Made by a program: the position numbers and the translations under genes
Part shown: positions 12,490 to 21,364 of the stretch, piece by piece
Layout: each line of letters opens with the position of its first letter
Position numbering within the stretch: the first letter of the stretch is position 1
The notes under the pieces: model-generated
The model's input: only the letters and a program-made list of their open reading frames with translations
Databases searched by the model: none
Told to the model about the DNA's origin: nothing
Assembly: GCF_000285295.1 (NCBI RefSeq)
Contig: NZ_CADP01000032.1
Location: forward strand, 1 to 32,908
Source of the DNA: Komagataeibacter europaeus LMG 18890
GTDB taxonomy: Bacteria; Pseudomonadota; Alphaproteobacteria; Acetobacterales; Acetobacteraceae
DNA length: 32,908 bases
Direction: 5' to 3'

Positions 12490-14569
12490 CCGCGACCTTG
12501 TCGATCGCGCCCGCCATGCCGGGCTGAGCATGCGCTGGCGTGACGCGGCGGGGCAGATCCACCGCGTCTCCAACGAAAGCGTGCGCCGCCTGCTGGCGGT
12601 GCTGGAGGGGCATGGCGGTCCCGCCGCCGCCGGACTGCCGCCCATGGTGGTGACGATGGTGGGGCAGGTCACCCCGCTGGTCCTGCCTGAAAATACACAG
12701 GCCGCCGATTTCCGCATCGAGATGGAAACCGGGGAAGTGATGGAGGGACCGCTGCGCCGCATACGGGGACGGCCCGCGCTGCCACCATTGCGGGTATGCG
12801 GTTATCATCGCGTGTCCATCGGGCCGCATGCCACGACCCTCGCGGTGGCCCCGCAGGCCTGCCCGACTGTTGGCGCGCGGATGGATGGGGCGGGATCCGG
12901 CCGGCCATGGGGGCTGGGCGCGCAGGTCTACAGCCTGCGCACGCCCGGTGATGGGGGCATGGGCCATCTTGGCGCGGTGGCGACGCTTGCGCGCCTTGCG
13001 GCGGCGCGGGGGGCGGATGCGCTGGCCATAAGTCCGGTCCATGCCATGTTTGCCGCACGCGTGGGGCAGTACAGCCCGTATTCGCCATCCACGCGCCTGT
13101 TCCTCAATGTGCTGCTGGCGGACCCGCTGGCGGTATTCGATACCGCGACGGTGCAGGCGGCGGCACTGCGGAACGGCAAGGCCTATGTCGATACGGTCAG
13201 GATGCTGGAAGATGCGCCCCTGATCGACTGGCCACAGGCCGCCACCCGGCGTTACGAACTGCTGCGGCGGCTATATGATGAACGGATCGTGCCCAATCCC
13301 CCTGCGGAGCTTGCGCAGTTCCGGACGATACATGGCGCGGCACTGGAACAGCACGCCGTGTTTGAAACCCTACATGCCTATTTCACCACCCGGGGCGGGC
13401 GTGGCGGGGACTGGCGGCAGTGGCCACTGGCGATGCGCCGCCCCGACAGCCCGGAAGTGGCGCGTTTTGCCTACGAATTCGCCCATGACGTCAGCTTTCA
13501 TGTGTTCGTGCAGTGGCTGGCCGCCAGAAGCATGGAACAGGCATGCGGTGCCGCCCGCGCGGCGGGCATGCGCATTGGCCTGGTTGCCGACATGGCGGTG
13601 GGTGTTGACCCCACCGGCAGCGAATGCTGGGCGCGCCAGCAGGAATTCCTGGTGGGGGCGTCCATCGGCGCGCCGCCCGATGCGCTGAGCCCGGTGGGGC
13701 AGGACTGGGGGCTGACCACCTTTTCCCCCGCCGGGCTGCAGGTGGGCGGATACCGCGCCTTTATCGACACGGTGCGCGCGGGGCTGGCGCATGGGGGCGG
13801 GCTGCGCATCGACCATGTCATGGCGCTGGAACGGCTATGGATCATACCGCAGGGCGGCACGTCGGCCGAAGGGGCGTACCTGTCCTTTCCCGTGCGTGAC
13901 CTCATGCGGCTTGTCGCGCTGGAGGCGGCGCGCGCCAATGCCATCGTGATTGGCGAGGATCTGGGCACCGTCACCGCCTCCTTCCGGGCCGTGGCGCAGA
14001 AACACGGGATCATGGGGATGAACGTGCTGTTTTTCGAACGCACGCCACAGGGTGCGTTCAAGCCGCCGGGGGCATGGTCAACCAATGCGACCGCCATGAC
14101 CACCACGCATGACCTGCCCACCGTGGCGGGCTGGTGGCAGGGGACCGATATCGACTGGCGCGTGAAACTGGGGCAGATGGCGCCGGGCGTGGATGGTGTC
14201 ACCCTGAATGACGAGCGCGAGAACGACCGCACCGCGCTGTGGGCGGCGATGATGGCGCAACGTGACGCGCCAACGCCCGCTGCCCGGACCATGCGCAGGA
14301 AGTCGCCCGCGACAAAACCGCCCGCCACCGCCGATGGCGCCGCAAAGGTCGTGGATGAAGCCATAGGCTTCGTCGCCCGCGCGTCATGCCCGCTGGCGGT
14401 CATTCCGGTGGAAGACCTGCTGGGCCTGAATGAACAGCCCAACCTGCCCGGCACCACGACCGGCCACCCCAACTGGCGCAGGCGGTATCCGGGCATGACC
14501 GCGACCCTTCTGTCCGGCGTGGCGGCGCGCCGGCGTTTCGGGCGCCTGCGGGCGGGACGGTCGTCATGA
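12482..14569 (+). CDS. malQ: 4-alpha-glucanotransferase (amylomaltase), GH77
   Basis: It moves maltodextrin segments between chains, converting short oligosaccharides into longer ones that GlgP and TreY can use, and releases glucose. The product is 695 residues from ATG 12482, which overlaps the treZ stop by eight bases; GAGGTG precedes it. SPYSPSTRLFLNVLL is the GH77 acceptor-region motif. Catalytic positions are D444 (LRIDHVMALERLW), E492 (VIGEDLGTV) and D544 (TTTHDLPTVAGWW). An N-terminal helical domain (RDLVDRARHAGLSMRWRDA) is present, as in the longer bacterial MalQ. A low-complexity basic and alanine-rich stretch (around residues 595-620, with RRKSPATKPPATADGAA) looks like a lineage-specific loop. 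It ends in a four-base overlap with treY. Confidence 0.92.
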   Translation: MNNRDLVDRARHAGLSMRWRDAAGQIHRVSNESVRRLLAVLEGHGGPAAAGLPPMVVTMVGQVTPLVLPENTQAADFRIEMETGEVMEGPLRRIRGRPALPPLRVCGYHRVSIGPHATTLAVAPQACPTVGARMDGAGSGRPWGLGAQVYSLRTPGDGGMGHLGAVATLARLAAARGADALAISPVHAMFAARVGQYSPYSPSTRLFLNVLLADPLAVFDTATVQAAALRNGKAYVDTVRMLEDAPLIDWPQAATRRYELLRRLYDERIVPNPPAELAQFRTIHGAALEQHAVFETLHAYFTTRGGRGGDWRQWPLAMRRPDSPEVARFAYEFAHDVSFHVFVQWLAARSMEQACGAARAAGMRIGLVADMAVGVDPTGSECWARQQEFLVGASIGAPPDALSPVGQDWGLTTFSPAGLQVGGYRAFIDTVRAGLAHGGGLRIDHVMALERLWIIPQGGTSAEGAYLSFPVRDLMRLVALEAARANAIVIGEDLGTVTASFRAVAQKHGIMGMNVLFFERTPQGAFKPPGAWSTNATAMTTTHDLPTVAGWWQGTDIDWRVKLGQMAPGVDGVTLNDERENDRTALWAAMMAQRDAPTPAARTMRRKSPATKPPATADGAAKVVDEAIGFVARASCPLAVIPVEDLLGLNEQPNLPGTTTGHPNWRRRYPGMTATLLSGVAARRRFGRLRAGRSS

Positions 14570-17311
14570 ACAGCCGCCACGGCGCGCCATCCGTGCGGGC
14601 GACGTATCGCCTGCAGTTCCGCGGCGGCATGACGCTGGATGGCGCGACGGCCCTTGTGCCGCAGCTTGCGCGGCTGGGCATAAGCCATCTCTATGCCTCG
14701 CCACTGTTTGCCGCCACGCCCGGTTCTACGCATGGCTATGACACGATCAGTTATGACCGGATCGATCCCGCGCTGGGGGACGAGGCGGCGCTGATTCGGC
14801 TGGCCGCGCGGCTGCATGCCCATGGCATGGGACTGATCCTGGATATCGTGCCCAACCACATGGCGGCGGACGCGCGCAACCCGTGGTGGATGGATGTGCT
14901 GACATGGGGGCAGGCGTCGCTGCGCGCCAACTGGTTCGACATCGACTGGGACGTGCCGGACCCCGATCTGCACGGGCGTGTCGTGCTGCCTTTCCTTGAC
15001 CGTCCGTTTGATGAAGCGCTGGCGGCAGGCATGCTGGCGCTGCGCCATGATGGGGAAAGCGGGTTGTTTTTCATCCAGCACCATGACCATCGCTTTCCGC
15101 TCCGTCCCTGCGGGTATGCTGCCCTTCTGGCGGCGGTCGATGCGCCGGGGGAACTGCTTGCGGCCTTTACCACCGTGGCCATGCGCGCCGGACCGGGGCG
15201 GGAGGCTGATGCGGCGCTGGACAGGCTGCGGCAATGGGCGGCGACCGACGCGGGAAGGGGGGCCATGGCCCGTATCGCCACGCTTCATGATGGCGCCAGC
15301 CTGTCGGGCCGCGCACGCCTGATGGACGTGCTGGCGGGGCAGGCCTGGCAACTGGCATGGTGGCGCGATGGGGCGTCCCGCCTGAACTGGCGGCGGTTTT
15401 TTGATATTACCGGCCTTGTCAGCCTGTGCGTCGAACGTGAAGAAGTGTTCGACGCAGTGCATGATTATGTTCTGTCCCTGTACCGGCGCGGGCTGGTTGA
15501 TGGCCTGCGGGTGGATCATATCGACGGGCTGGGCGCACCCGCCATCTACTGCCAGCGCCTGCGCGCCCGGCTGGATGCCCAGACACCCGACCGGCCCGGG
15601 GACGTGCTGCCTGGCGGGGCGGTGTATGTTGAAAAAATCCTGATTGCGGGGGAAGAACTGCCCGCCGCGTGGCCGGTTGACGGCACTACCGGCTATGACT
15701 TCATGGACCAGGTATCAGCCGTGCTGCATGACCCCGACGGGGCCGGAGTGCTGGACCGGCTATGGGCCGGGTGTGGTCCCGATGCCCGCCCCCTTGGCCC
15801 GATCGTGCGGGCGGCGCGCACTTATCTGCTGGAGCATGTCTTTCGCGCGGAATTCGGCCATCTGGCCACGCTGCTGCGCCGTTGCCTGCCTGATGAGGAC
15901 GGGTCATGGGCGGGACAGGACATCCGGCCCGTGCTGGCATGCCTGCTGCTGCATTTTCGTCCTTACCGCACCTATTTTGGGGATGAGGCGGTGCAGGACC
16001 ATGCGGCGGACCGCCTGATGCTGGATGCGGCGGAAACGGCAGCATGCCAGACCATGACCGGGGAGCAGGCCATGGTGGCGGCGGACATCACGCGCCTGCT
16101 GTCGGCCCGTCCCGAACAGGCGCCGCCCCCTGTCGTGCGCCGGATGCAGCTGGCATCTGAACACCTGACCGCGCCACTGGCCGCCAAATCCCTGGAGGAT
16201 ACGGCCTTCTACCGTTACGGCCGCCTGCTGTCGCGCAACGAAGTGGGATCGGACCCTGCAGTACTGGGCCTGACGGTTGCGGCCTTCCACGCCTGTTGCC
16301 TGTCCCGTCAGGCGCGGTTTCCCCATGCGATGCTGGCGAGTGCGACCCACGACCACAAGCGCGGGGAGGATGCCCGTGCCCGCCTTGCGGTACTGAGCGC
16401 CATGCCCGAGGAATGGGAACGGCAGGTACATGACTGGTTCGCCCATAACGGGGCGGCGGGCAGGCACGGCCCCGACCGTATCGATGAACTGATGCTGTAC
16501 CAGACGCTGGTGGGGGCGTGGCCGCTGGAACCGTTTGCGAATGAGGCCGAACGGCTGCATTTCCGCAGGCGCATCCGGCAATGGCAGACCAAGGCCCTGC
16601 GTGAAGCCAAGCGCCACAGCGGCTGGATCAGTCCCGATACGGCGTATGAGGACGCCTGCGCCAGTTTTGTGGACCGCCTGCTTGATCCCATTGTCTGTGC
16701 ATCCTTCCTGCAGCAGATGGCGGGATTTGTGGACCGCATCGCCCCGGCGGGTGCGCTAAACGGCCTTGCGCAGACGCTTCTGCGCCTGACCGCACCGGGG
16801 GTGCCGGACCTGTATCAGGGGTGTGAGTTGTGGGATTTCAGCCTTGTCGATCCCGATAACCGCGCCCCGGTCAATTTTGATTACCGTGCCGGACTGCTGG
16901 AACACGCCACCAGTTTTGCGGCAGCCGCGGCTGACTGGCGCACGGGACGGGTCAAGCAGGACATGATCCGCCGCATCCTGGCGTTCCGCCAGAATTATCC
17001 CGACCTGTTCACATCTGGAACCTATGAACCGGTAGGGATCAGGGGACGGGACCGCGCCCATGCCATTGCCTTCCTGCGGCGGCATGGGGGGGATCAGCCT
17101 GCTGGTCGTTGCATCCCGCCTGCCACAGGCGTTGGGGGTGCGGGCCACGGACCTGTCGGTGGGGCGCGATGTTGACCTTGCGCTTGAACTGCCGCGCCTG
17201 CATGGGCCGTGGCACAGCCTGCTGGGGGATGTGCCACGGCAGGTGACGCATCCGTTCATGCGCGGGCAGGTGCCGCTGGCCTGTCTTGTTCACCACGCGG
17301 CGGGGGAATAA
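14566..17311 (+). pseudogene. treY: Malto-oligosyltrehalose synthase, 3' frameshifted
   Basis: TreY isomerises the reducing-end glucose of maltodextrins into an alpha,alpha-1,1 linkage, giving malto-oligosyltrehalose for TreZ. GH13_26 features are clear: YRLQFRGGMTLDGA at the start, LYASPLFAATPGSTHGYD, DIVPNHMA, D317 in GLRVDHIDGLGAP, E356 in VYVEKILIAGEELP, and D596 in SATHDHKRGED. As given, the frame ends at 17175 with an atypical tail. The expected C-terminus (ISLLVVASRLPQAL onward to the stop at 17309-17311) lies in the next frame. Removing one G from the run of seven at 17086-17092 restores a 914-residue protein. All catalytic residues precede the shift, so an 869-residue product might still fold and work. 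It may equally be a sequencing error. I list it as a pseudogene only to span both frames. Confidence 0.85.
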
Positions 17312-17396
17312 CGCGGCAGCTTGGCCATGCCGGTGAGGGCGGATCTTGCGTCCGGGCGGGAATTTTGTATCCTGTTATGTTTCAGATGCTTGTGCG

Positions 17397-18716
17397 ATGG
17401 CACGGGCACGGACAGATACAAAAGGCTGGAACTTGACCGGTTTTGACGACAACCAGAAAATCAGGCGTTCTGGCCTGAAACGCAGGGACCTGTTTGCCGG
17501 TTCCCTGGCTTTTGGCACCCTTGGCGCGCGCGGCATGTGGAATTCCGTGCCCGCCGCCGCAGCCGCCCTGCAGCGCACCGCTGTCGGTGGCACCGTGCCC
17601 CGGCTGGTGCCCATGCGCGCCCATGCCGACCAGATCACCGATATCAAGGTCTGCCTGCGCCCGTTCCGTCCCGCCGGTCCCCGGCTGGATGTCGAACGCG
17701 TGGGTGACAAGGTGGTCATCCATAATTATGGCCATGGCGGCAGTGGCTGGTCCCTGTCATGGGGATCGGCCGATATCGCGGTGGGCAAGGCGGCGTCGCT
17801 GTCGCCGCGGCGGATCGCGGTGGTGGGCTGTGGCGTGATCGGCCTGACATCGGCGCTGAGCGCGCAGCGCGCGGGCTTTGATGTTACCATCTATACCCGC
17901 GACATGCTGCCCCATACCCGTTCCGTTCGGGCCAATGGCAGCTGGACGCCGGATTCACGCATCGCGCTGACCGCCCCCGCCGGGCCGCAGTTTGCCGAGG
18001 TGTGGGAACAGATGGCCCGTTATTCATGGAAAACCTATCGCGACTATCTTGGCCTGCCGGGCAACCCGATTGATTTCCGTGACAACTACACGTTATCGGA
18101 CACGCCGTTTGAAGAAGGCCCCGAACCCGAGGGCCGCACGGGACCGGGGGATTACGCATCGACCGGAATGCCGCGCGCGACCAGCGAATTCGCGACGTAT
18201 GGCGACCGGATCAGGGACATCATTCCCGCACCCGAACTGCTGGCCAGTCAGGATAATCCCTTTCCCGTCGCATACGCGCAGCGTGCGCCGATGATGATGT
18301 TCAATTTCGGCGCGTACGGGCATCTGCTGCTGTCGGAATTCTATCAGGCGGGCGGCAAGGTCGTGATCCGTGAATTCCATACGCCAGCTGACATGAAATC
18401 CATAGCGGAACCCGTCATCATCAACTGTCCAGGCTATGCCGCGCGGGATCTGTGGGGGGACAGGACCCTTATTCCCGTGCGCGGGCAAACGACATGGCTG
18501 CCGCCCCAGCCGGATGTCACGTACGGCGTGGAATACAAGGGGGCGGCAGCCCTGTCCAAAAGTGACGGGCTGATGATCCAGGCTGTTGACCTGAATAATG
18601 TTGGCGAAATGGAAGGGGTCGGCAACAGCTTCGAGCATGCTGACCGCGCTGAATCTGAAAAGGCGATTGCGGTGTTTGAAAACCTGTTTGCACGCTTTCC
18701 CGCGGGGCGTGGCTGA
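17397..18716 (+). CDS. Exported FAD oxidoreductase, circularly permuted DAO family
   Basis: This is predicted to oxidise a D-amino acid or similar substrate outside the cytoplasmic membrane. It has 439 residues from ATG 17397; TTG 17433 with AAAAGG upstream is a good alternative and gives a shorter signal. Residues 28-35 (KRRDLFAG) and the following apolar stretch resemble a twin-arginine signal. Next comes LRPFRPAGPRLDVER (87 on) and VIHNYGHGGSG (107-117), the signature found at the C-terminus of ordinary D-amino-acid oxidases. Only after it is the FAD motif RRIAVVGCGVIGL (GxGxxG at 144-149). INCPGYAARDLWGD, VRGQ and YGVEY (376-380) follow, and the chain stops where the usual C-terminal signature should begin. 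Residues matching human DAO Tyr224, Tyr228, Arg283 and Gly313 can be placed. It overlaps the cytochrome c gene by one base. The substrate is unknown. Confidence 0.8.
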   Translation: MARARTDTKGWNLTGFDDNQKIRRSGLKRRDLFAGSLAFGTLGARGMWNSVPAAAAALQRTAVGGTVPRLVPMRAHADQITDIKVCLRPFRPAGPRLDVERVGDKVVIHNYGHGGSGWSLSWGSADIAVGKAASLSPRRIAVVGCGVIGLTSALSAQRAGFDVTIYTRDMLPHTRSVRANGSWTPDSRIALTAPAGPQFAEVWEQMARYSWKTYRDYLGLPGNPIDFRDNYTLSDTPFEEGPEPEGRTGPGDYASTGMPRATSEFATYGDRIRDIIPAPELLASQDNPFPVAYAQRAPMMMFNFGAYGHLLLSEFYQAGGKVVIREFHTPADMKSIAEPVIINCPGYAARDLWGDRTLIPVRGQTTWLPPQPDVTYGVEYKGAAALSKSDGLMIQAVDLNNVGEMEGVGNSFEHADRAESEKAIAVFENLFARFPAGRG

Positions 18717-19165
18717 TGCGCGGGCGGGGCCATGCCTGCCGCGCGGGCCTTGGGGCCGGGCTCTTGCTGGCGCTGGTGCATATGGGCGCACCGGCCAGCG
18801 CGGCGCCGGCACGGACCGTATCCTACTACACCACGGAACAGGCCCAGCGGGGGGAGGGTGCGTACCAGCAGTTCTGCGCGGTCTGCCACGGCGCCAGCCT
18901 TGCGGGGGCGTTTGACGTGCCGCCGCTGAAGGGCCGGTTCGTCACCAACTGGTCCGGCGCCACGCTGGATCGGCTGTTTGACTATATTTCCAAGGCCATG
19001 CCGCTGTTTTCCCCCGGTGCGCTGACACCGGCGCAGAATGCCGACCTGGTTGCGTTCATTCTGCGTGAAAATGGCGTGCCTGCGGGTAAGGTGGACCTGC
19101 CGGCCACGGATGCCGCGCTGAAAACCATGATGTTTCCCGTCATTTCCGCTGACAGGGTGAAATAA
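18716..19165 (+). CDS. Secreted class I cytochrome c, partner of the upstream flavoprotein
   Basis: The product is 149 residues starting in a TGATG overlap with the flavoprotein gene, so the two are translated together. An N-terminal signal (GLGAGLLLALVHMGAPASA) is followed by EQAQRGEGAYQQFCAVCHGA, with the single haem-attachment motif CAVCH at residues 54-58. The expected distal ligand is M95 in ISKAMPLFSPGALT, and LTPAQNADLVAFIL is the closing helix of a class I cytochrome c domain. The length is normal for a one-haem periplasmic cytochrome. By position and coupling I infer that it accepts electrons from the FAD protein and delivers them to the respiratory chain, as cytochrome subunits do for other periplasmic dehydrogenases of acetic acid bacteria. 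A terminator follows immediately. Confidence 0.9.
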   Translation: MRGRGHACRAGLGAGLLLALVHMGAPASAAPARTVSYYTTEQAQRGEGAYQQFCAVCHGASLAGAFDVPPLKGRFVTNWSGATLDRLFDYISKAMPLFSPGALTPAQNADLVAFILRENGVPAGKVDLPATDAALKTMMFPVISADRVK

Positions 19166-19171
19166 CCCGGG

Positions 19172-19216
19172 CATCCCGCCACGTGTGTGCATGGGACGTG
19201 GCGGGATGATTTGTTT
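19172..19216 (+). terminator. Rho-independent terminator of the flavoprotein/cytochrome c pair
   Basis: A perfect 13-pair stem (CATCCCGCCACGT at 19172-19184 with ACGTGGCGGGATG at 19196-19208) has an 11-base loop and is followed by ATTTGTTT. It begins 7 bases after the cytochrome stop codon, closing that transcription unit. Confidence 0.85.
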
Positions 19217-19420
19217 AGAGATTGTTTTGAAAGCGGCTTGCCCAGAAACGTTCTTCTTTTCAAACGGTCCCTTACTTCGGATCACAGTGTGGGGAGAAAA
19301 TGTAATCTTCCCGAACTTATGCTAATATCTGGCGTTGGGTGCGTGTGGCAGGCTGCTACAGCGTTCCCACATACCTCGTGACAGTTCCAGTACCCACCAT
19401 GCAGATGCAGGGAGATGGAC

Positions 19421-19651
19421 ATGACGAAGTCAGATTACACCGTGAATAATCAGGAACTTGAGACACGGGCAATCAGCCTGTGGAACAAGCAGCATCCCGA
19501 CCGCCCATGGCGGCGGCTAAGTAACCTGCACCGCTATCGCCGGTCCACGCACGCGCTGCAGGGCATCCCGGCCTTTCCGGAAGAACAGGCGCAGTTCCGG
19601 TTTCTTGCATCGCATGGCATGGGCCTTTCACAAGGCAAAAACTGCATGTAA
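19421..19651 (+). CDS. Small hypothetical protein
   Basis: The product is 76 residues from ATG 19421, with GGGAG six bases upstream; ATG 19415 in the same frame is too close to that site. It is basic and hydrophilic, without a signal peptide or membrane helix: a first part TVNNQELETRAISLWNKQHP, then RRLSNLHRYRRSTHAL and FPEEQAQFRFLASHG. I do not recognise a family. A good start site, protein-like composition and a dedicated terminator at 19717 support a real gene. It may be a small cytoplasmic or nucleic-acid-binding protein, but nothing proves that. Confidence 0.5.
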   Translation: MTKSDYTVNNQELETRAISLWNKQHPDRPWRRLSNLHRYRRSTHALQGIPAFPEEQAQFRFLASHGMGLSQGKNCM

Positions 19652-19716
19652 TCCCGTGGCGCGGGCAGGGGGCATGTCCGCATGCGCCTGCCGGCCATAG
19701 TGGATCGTGACGATAC

Positions 19717-19750
19717 GGGTGGGGGCAGTCATGCACCCACCCATTTTTTA
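19717..19750 (+). terminator. Rho-independent terminator
   Basis: GGGTGGG (19717-19723) pairs with CCCACCC (19736-19742) around a 12-base loop and is followed by ATTTTTTAT. It lies 65 bases after the small + strand gene ending at 19651. Read on the - strand it has no T tract, so it does not terminate the convergent gene. Confidence 0.7.
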
Positions 19751-19755
19751 TATGG

Positions 19756-20061
19756 TCAGTGCAGGGCGGACGGACTGCGCAGGGTCTGGTGATTGGTGGA
19801 CATGCCAGGGTGGTCCGGGCTTTTGTTGCCTGCGGGCTGCTTGGTCAGGGGCTGATCGGGCTGCTGTTGCTGCCGGGCCGGATCGACCTGTTCCGGCAGT
19901 GGTTCCGTCTTGCGGGAATAAGGTTGTGCCCGTTCGATCGAGGACGGCGAATTGCCGCCTGGCTGGCTGACATTCCTGTCCTGCGGGTGCTGCTGGGCCA
20001 TGGCGGCCGGAACGGTGGCCAGCGGCAGGCATAGCATGAGTATTGCAGGAAAATATCGCAT
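19756..20061 (-). CDS. Secreted Pro/Gln-rich hypothetical protein
   Basis: The product is 101 residues on the - strand. It opens with a textbook signal peptide, MRYFPAILMLCLPLATVPAA then MAQQ, with cleavage expected after AMA. The mature part is disordered in character: rich in Gln, Pro, Asn and Ser (QQHPQDRNVSQPGGNSPSS; VDPARQQQQPDQPLTKQPAG) with no domain I know. Several + strand frames overlap it but lack a signal, motif or good start. Proteins of this shape are common, poorly conserved periplasmic proteins in acetic acid bacteria. It runs convergent to the small gene ending at 19651. Confidence 0.6.
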   Translation of the reverse strand: MRYFPAILMLCLPLATVPAAMAQQHPQDRNVSQPGGNSPSSIERAQPYSRKTEPLPEQVDPARQQQQPDQPLTKQPAGNKSPDHPGMSTNHQTLRSPSALH

Positions 20062-20390
20062 CGCGTCATGTCCCTGAAGATCTCTGGAGGGAGGAGCGAA
20101 AAACCGTCATCCTCCCCCGCTTTCCTGTCGATAGCGTGCAGGCATATGAACAGTTCCGGACCGCAGGCTGTTTTATTGTCATTTTTACTGCCTGGCGTCT
20201 TTACGCCATTCCGTCCCGTACTGAAATAATTTGAAACTTCAATGAAGGTGGAATGTTATAACTCGGATCACGGTGTTCAGGCGCAACGCAGGGCCGATCA
20301 AGTACATGCCAGTGCCTATATGAAATGCGCATGACGGAAGTGTGCATGTTTGTACGGTCATGACGCATATGGTGAAAAGGGAGTGCGCAC
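20062..20390. other. Divergent intergenic region with a candidate promoter
   Basis: About 330 bases between the - strand secreted protein and the + strand glycosyltransferase. No gene is supported. A possible + strand promoter is TTGAAA at 20231-20236 with TATAAC at 20257-20262 (spacing 20) or the overlapping GTTATA at 20255 (spacing 18). An 11-base palindrome CTTCA-A-TGAAG sits between the boxes. The ribosome-binding site AAAAGGGAG lies directly before the glycosyltransferase start. Confidence 0.35.
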
Positions 20391-21245
20391 ATGCCGAAGG
20401 GACATTCTACCCAGGCGGACTTTTTTGATTCCGATTTCTGTCAGCATAAGAATTTCTGGCAGAAACGTAAGGTTTCCGTCCTGACTGACATGCTGTTTGA
20501 TATCCACAACACGAAATTCGCCAGGCAGGTCAGGCGTATTGCGACACGTCACCCGATCCGCAAGGTGCTTGTCACATCCGTACAGGTTCCCAGACGCGGC
20601 AGGAAGCTTGATAAAGTATTCAGCCGGTTCATGAATACACGGCACACCGTTGACTTTGCCCCGGTCCGCATGGCACGTGGCCGCGGCAAGTTCAGTAACA
20701 TCAATACAGCCCTGTCGAAGGTCAATCTGCCTGATTACGACTGGGTCGTGGTCACGGATGATGATGTGAACCTGCCCCCGCGGTTTCTGGACATGTTCAT
20801 TCCACTATGTGAAATCATGGACCTGAAGATATCACAGCCCGCGCATCGGTATCATTCCTATACATCCTTTACTTTCAATTACAGGAAATGGAACAGCATT
20901 GGCCGTGTAACACGGTATGTGGAAGATGGCCCCGTTACGGCATTCCACCGGGACGCCATGGCTTACCTGTTTCCTTTTCCCGAATTGCGCTGGGCATGGG
21001 CGACCGATATCGCATTCTGTGATGAAGCCCGCAGGAATCACCACAATGTCGGTATTGTCGATTATACGGCCATTGAACATCTCAAGCCCGCCGGGCATGA
21101 TTATCCCGTAAGGGAAGCCACGGCCGAGGCCCGTGCCTTCCTGTCGCGCCGGTCATTGCAGCCTGACCGGCAGGACCTGTTCCGTGATACGGAAATACTT
21201 CGCCATATCGGCAACGGATGCCTGACATATGACGTCATGATGTAA
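20391..21245 (+). CDS. GT-A type glycosyltransferase-like protein
   Basis: The product is 284 residues from ATG 20391, preceded by AAAAGGGAG. The central stretch LPDYDWVVVTDDDVNLPPRF puts a DDD motif at residues 123-125, matching the metal and nucleotide-sugar site of GT-A glycosyltransferases. LRWAWATDIAFCDEA (from 199) resembles their acceptor/catalytic acid region, and H230 in IEHLKPAG is a plausible third metal ligand. I see no signal peptide or membrane segment, so it should act in the cytoplasm. GRGKFSNINTAL at 97-108 may close the nucleotide pocket. No polysaccharide or O-antigen genes are next to it, so the acceptor is unknown. It may act in envelope sugar assembly or protein glycosylation. 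It stands alone between small hypothetical genes. Confidence 0.65.
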   Translation: MPKGHSTQADFFDSDFCQHKNFWQKRKVSVLTDMLFDIHNTKFARQVRRIATRHPIRKVLVTSVQVPRRGRKLDKVFSRFMNTRHTVDFAPVRMARGRGKFSNINTALSKVNLPDYDWVVVTDDDVNLPPRFLDMFIPLCEIMDLKISQPAHRYHSYTSFTFNYRKWNSIGRVTRYVEDGPVTAFHRDAMAYLFPFPELRWAWATDIAFCDEARRNHHNVGIVDYTAIEHLKPAGHDYPVREATAEARAFLSRRSLQPDRQDLFRDTEILRHIGNGCLTYDVMM

Positions 21246-21364
21246 GGGGGGCATATCCCTGCATTGCCGGTCAATGCTGGCCGTTTTCATGAATTCCCTT
21301 TATGGCAATCCGCACGGGATGACCATGTCGCAATGGCATCCGCAGTTTTCGTGAAGGATTGACC

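Noticed and set aside
13498-15519. Long - strand open frame of 673 codons antisense to malQ/treY
   Set aside because: It lies wholly opposite two certain GH genes; GC-rich codon bias commonly leaves the antisense frame open. Its translation has no motif and shows the Arg/Pro/His-rich bias of a shadow frame.
19187-19381. Small + strand frame after the cytochrome c gene
   Set aside because: It starts inside the terminator hairpin, has no ribosome-binding site and shows no protein-like features; part of it overlaps the dispersed repeat.
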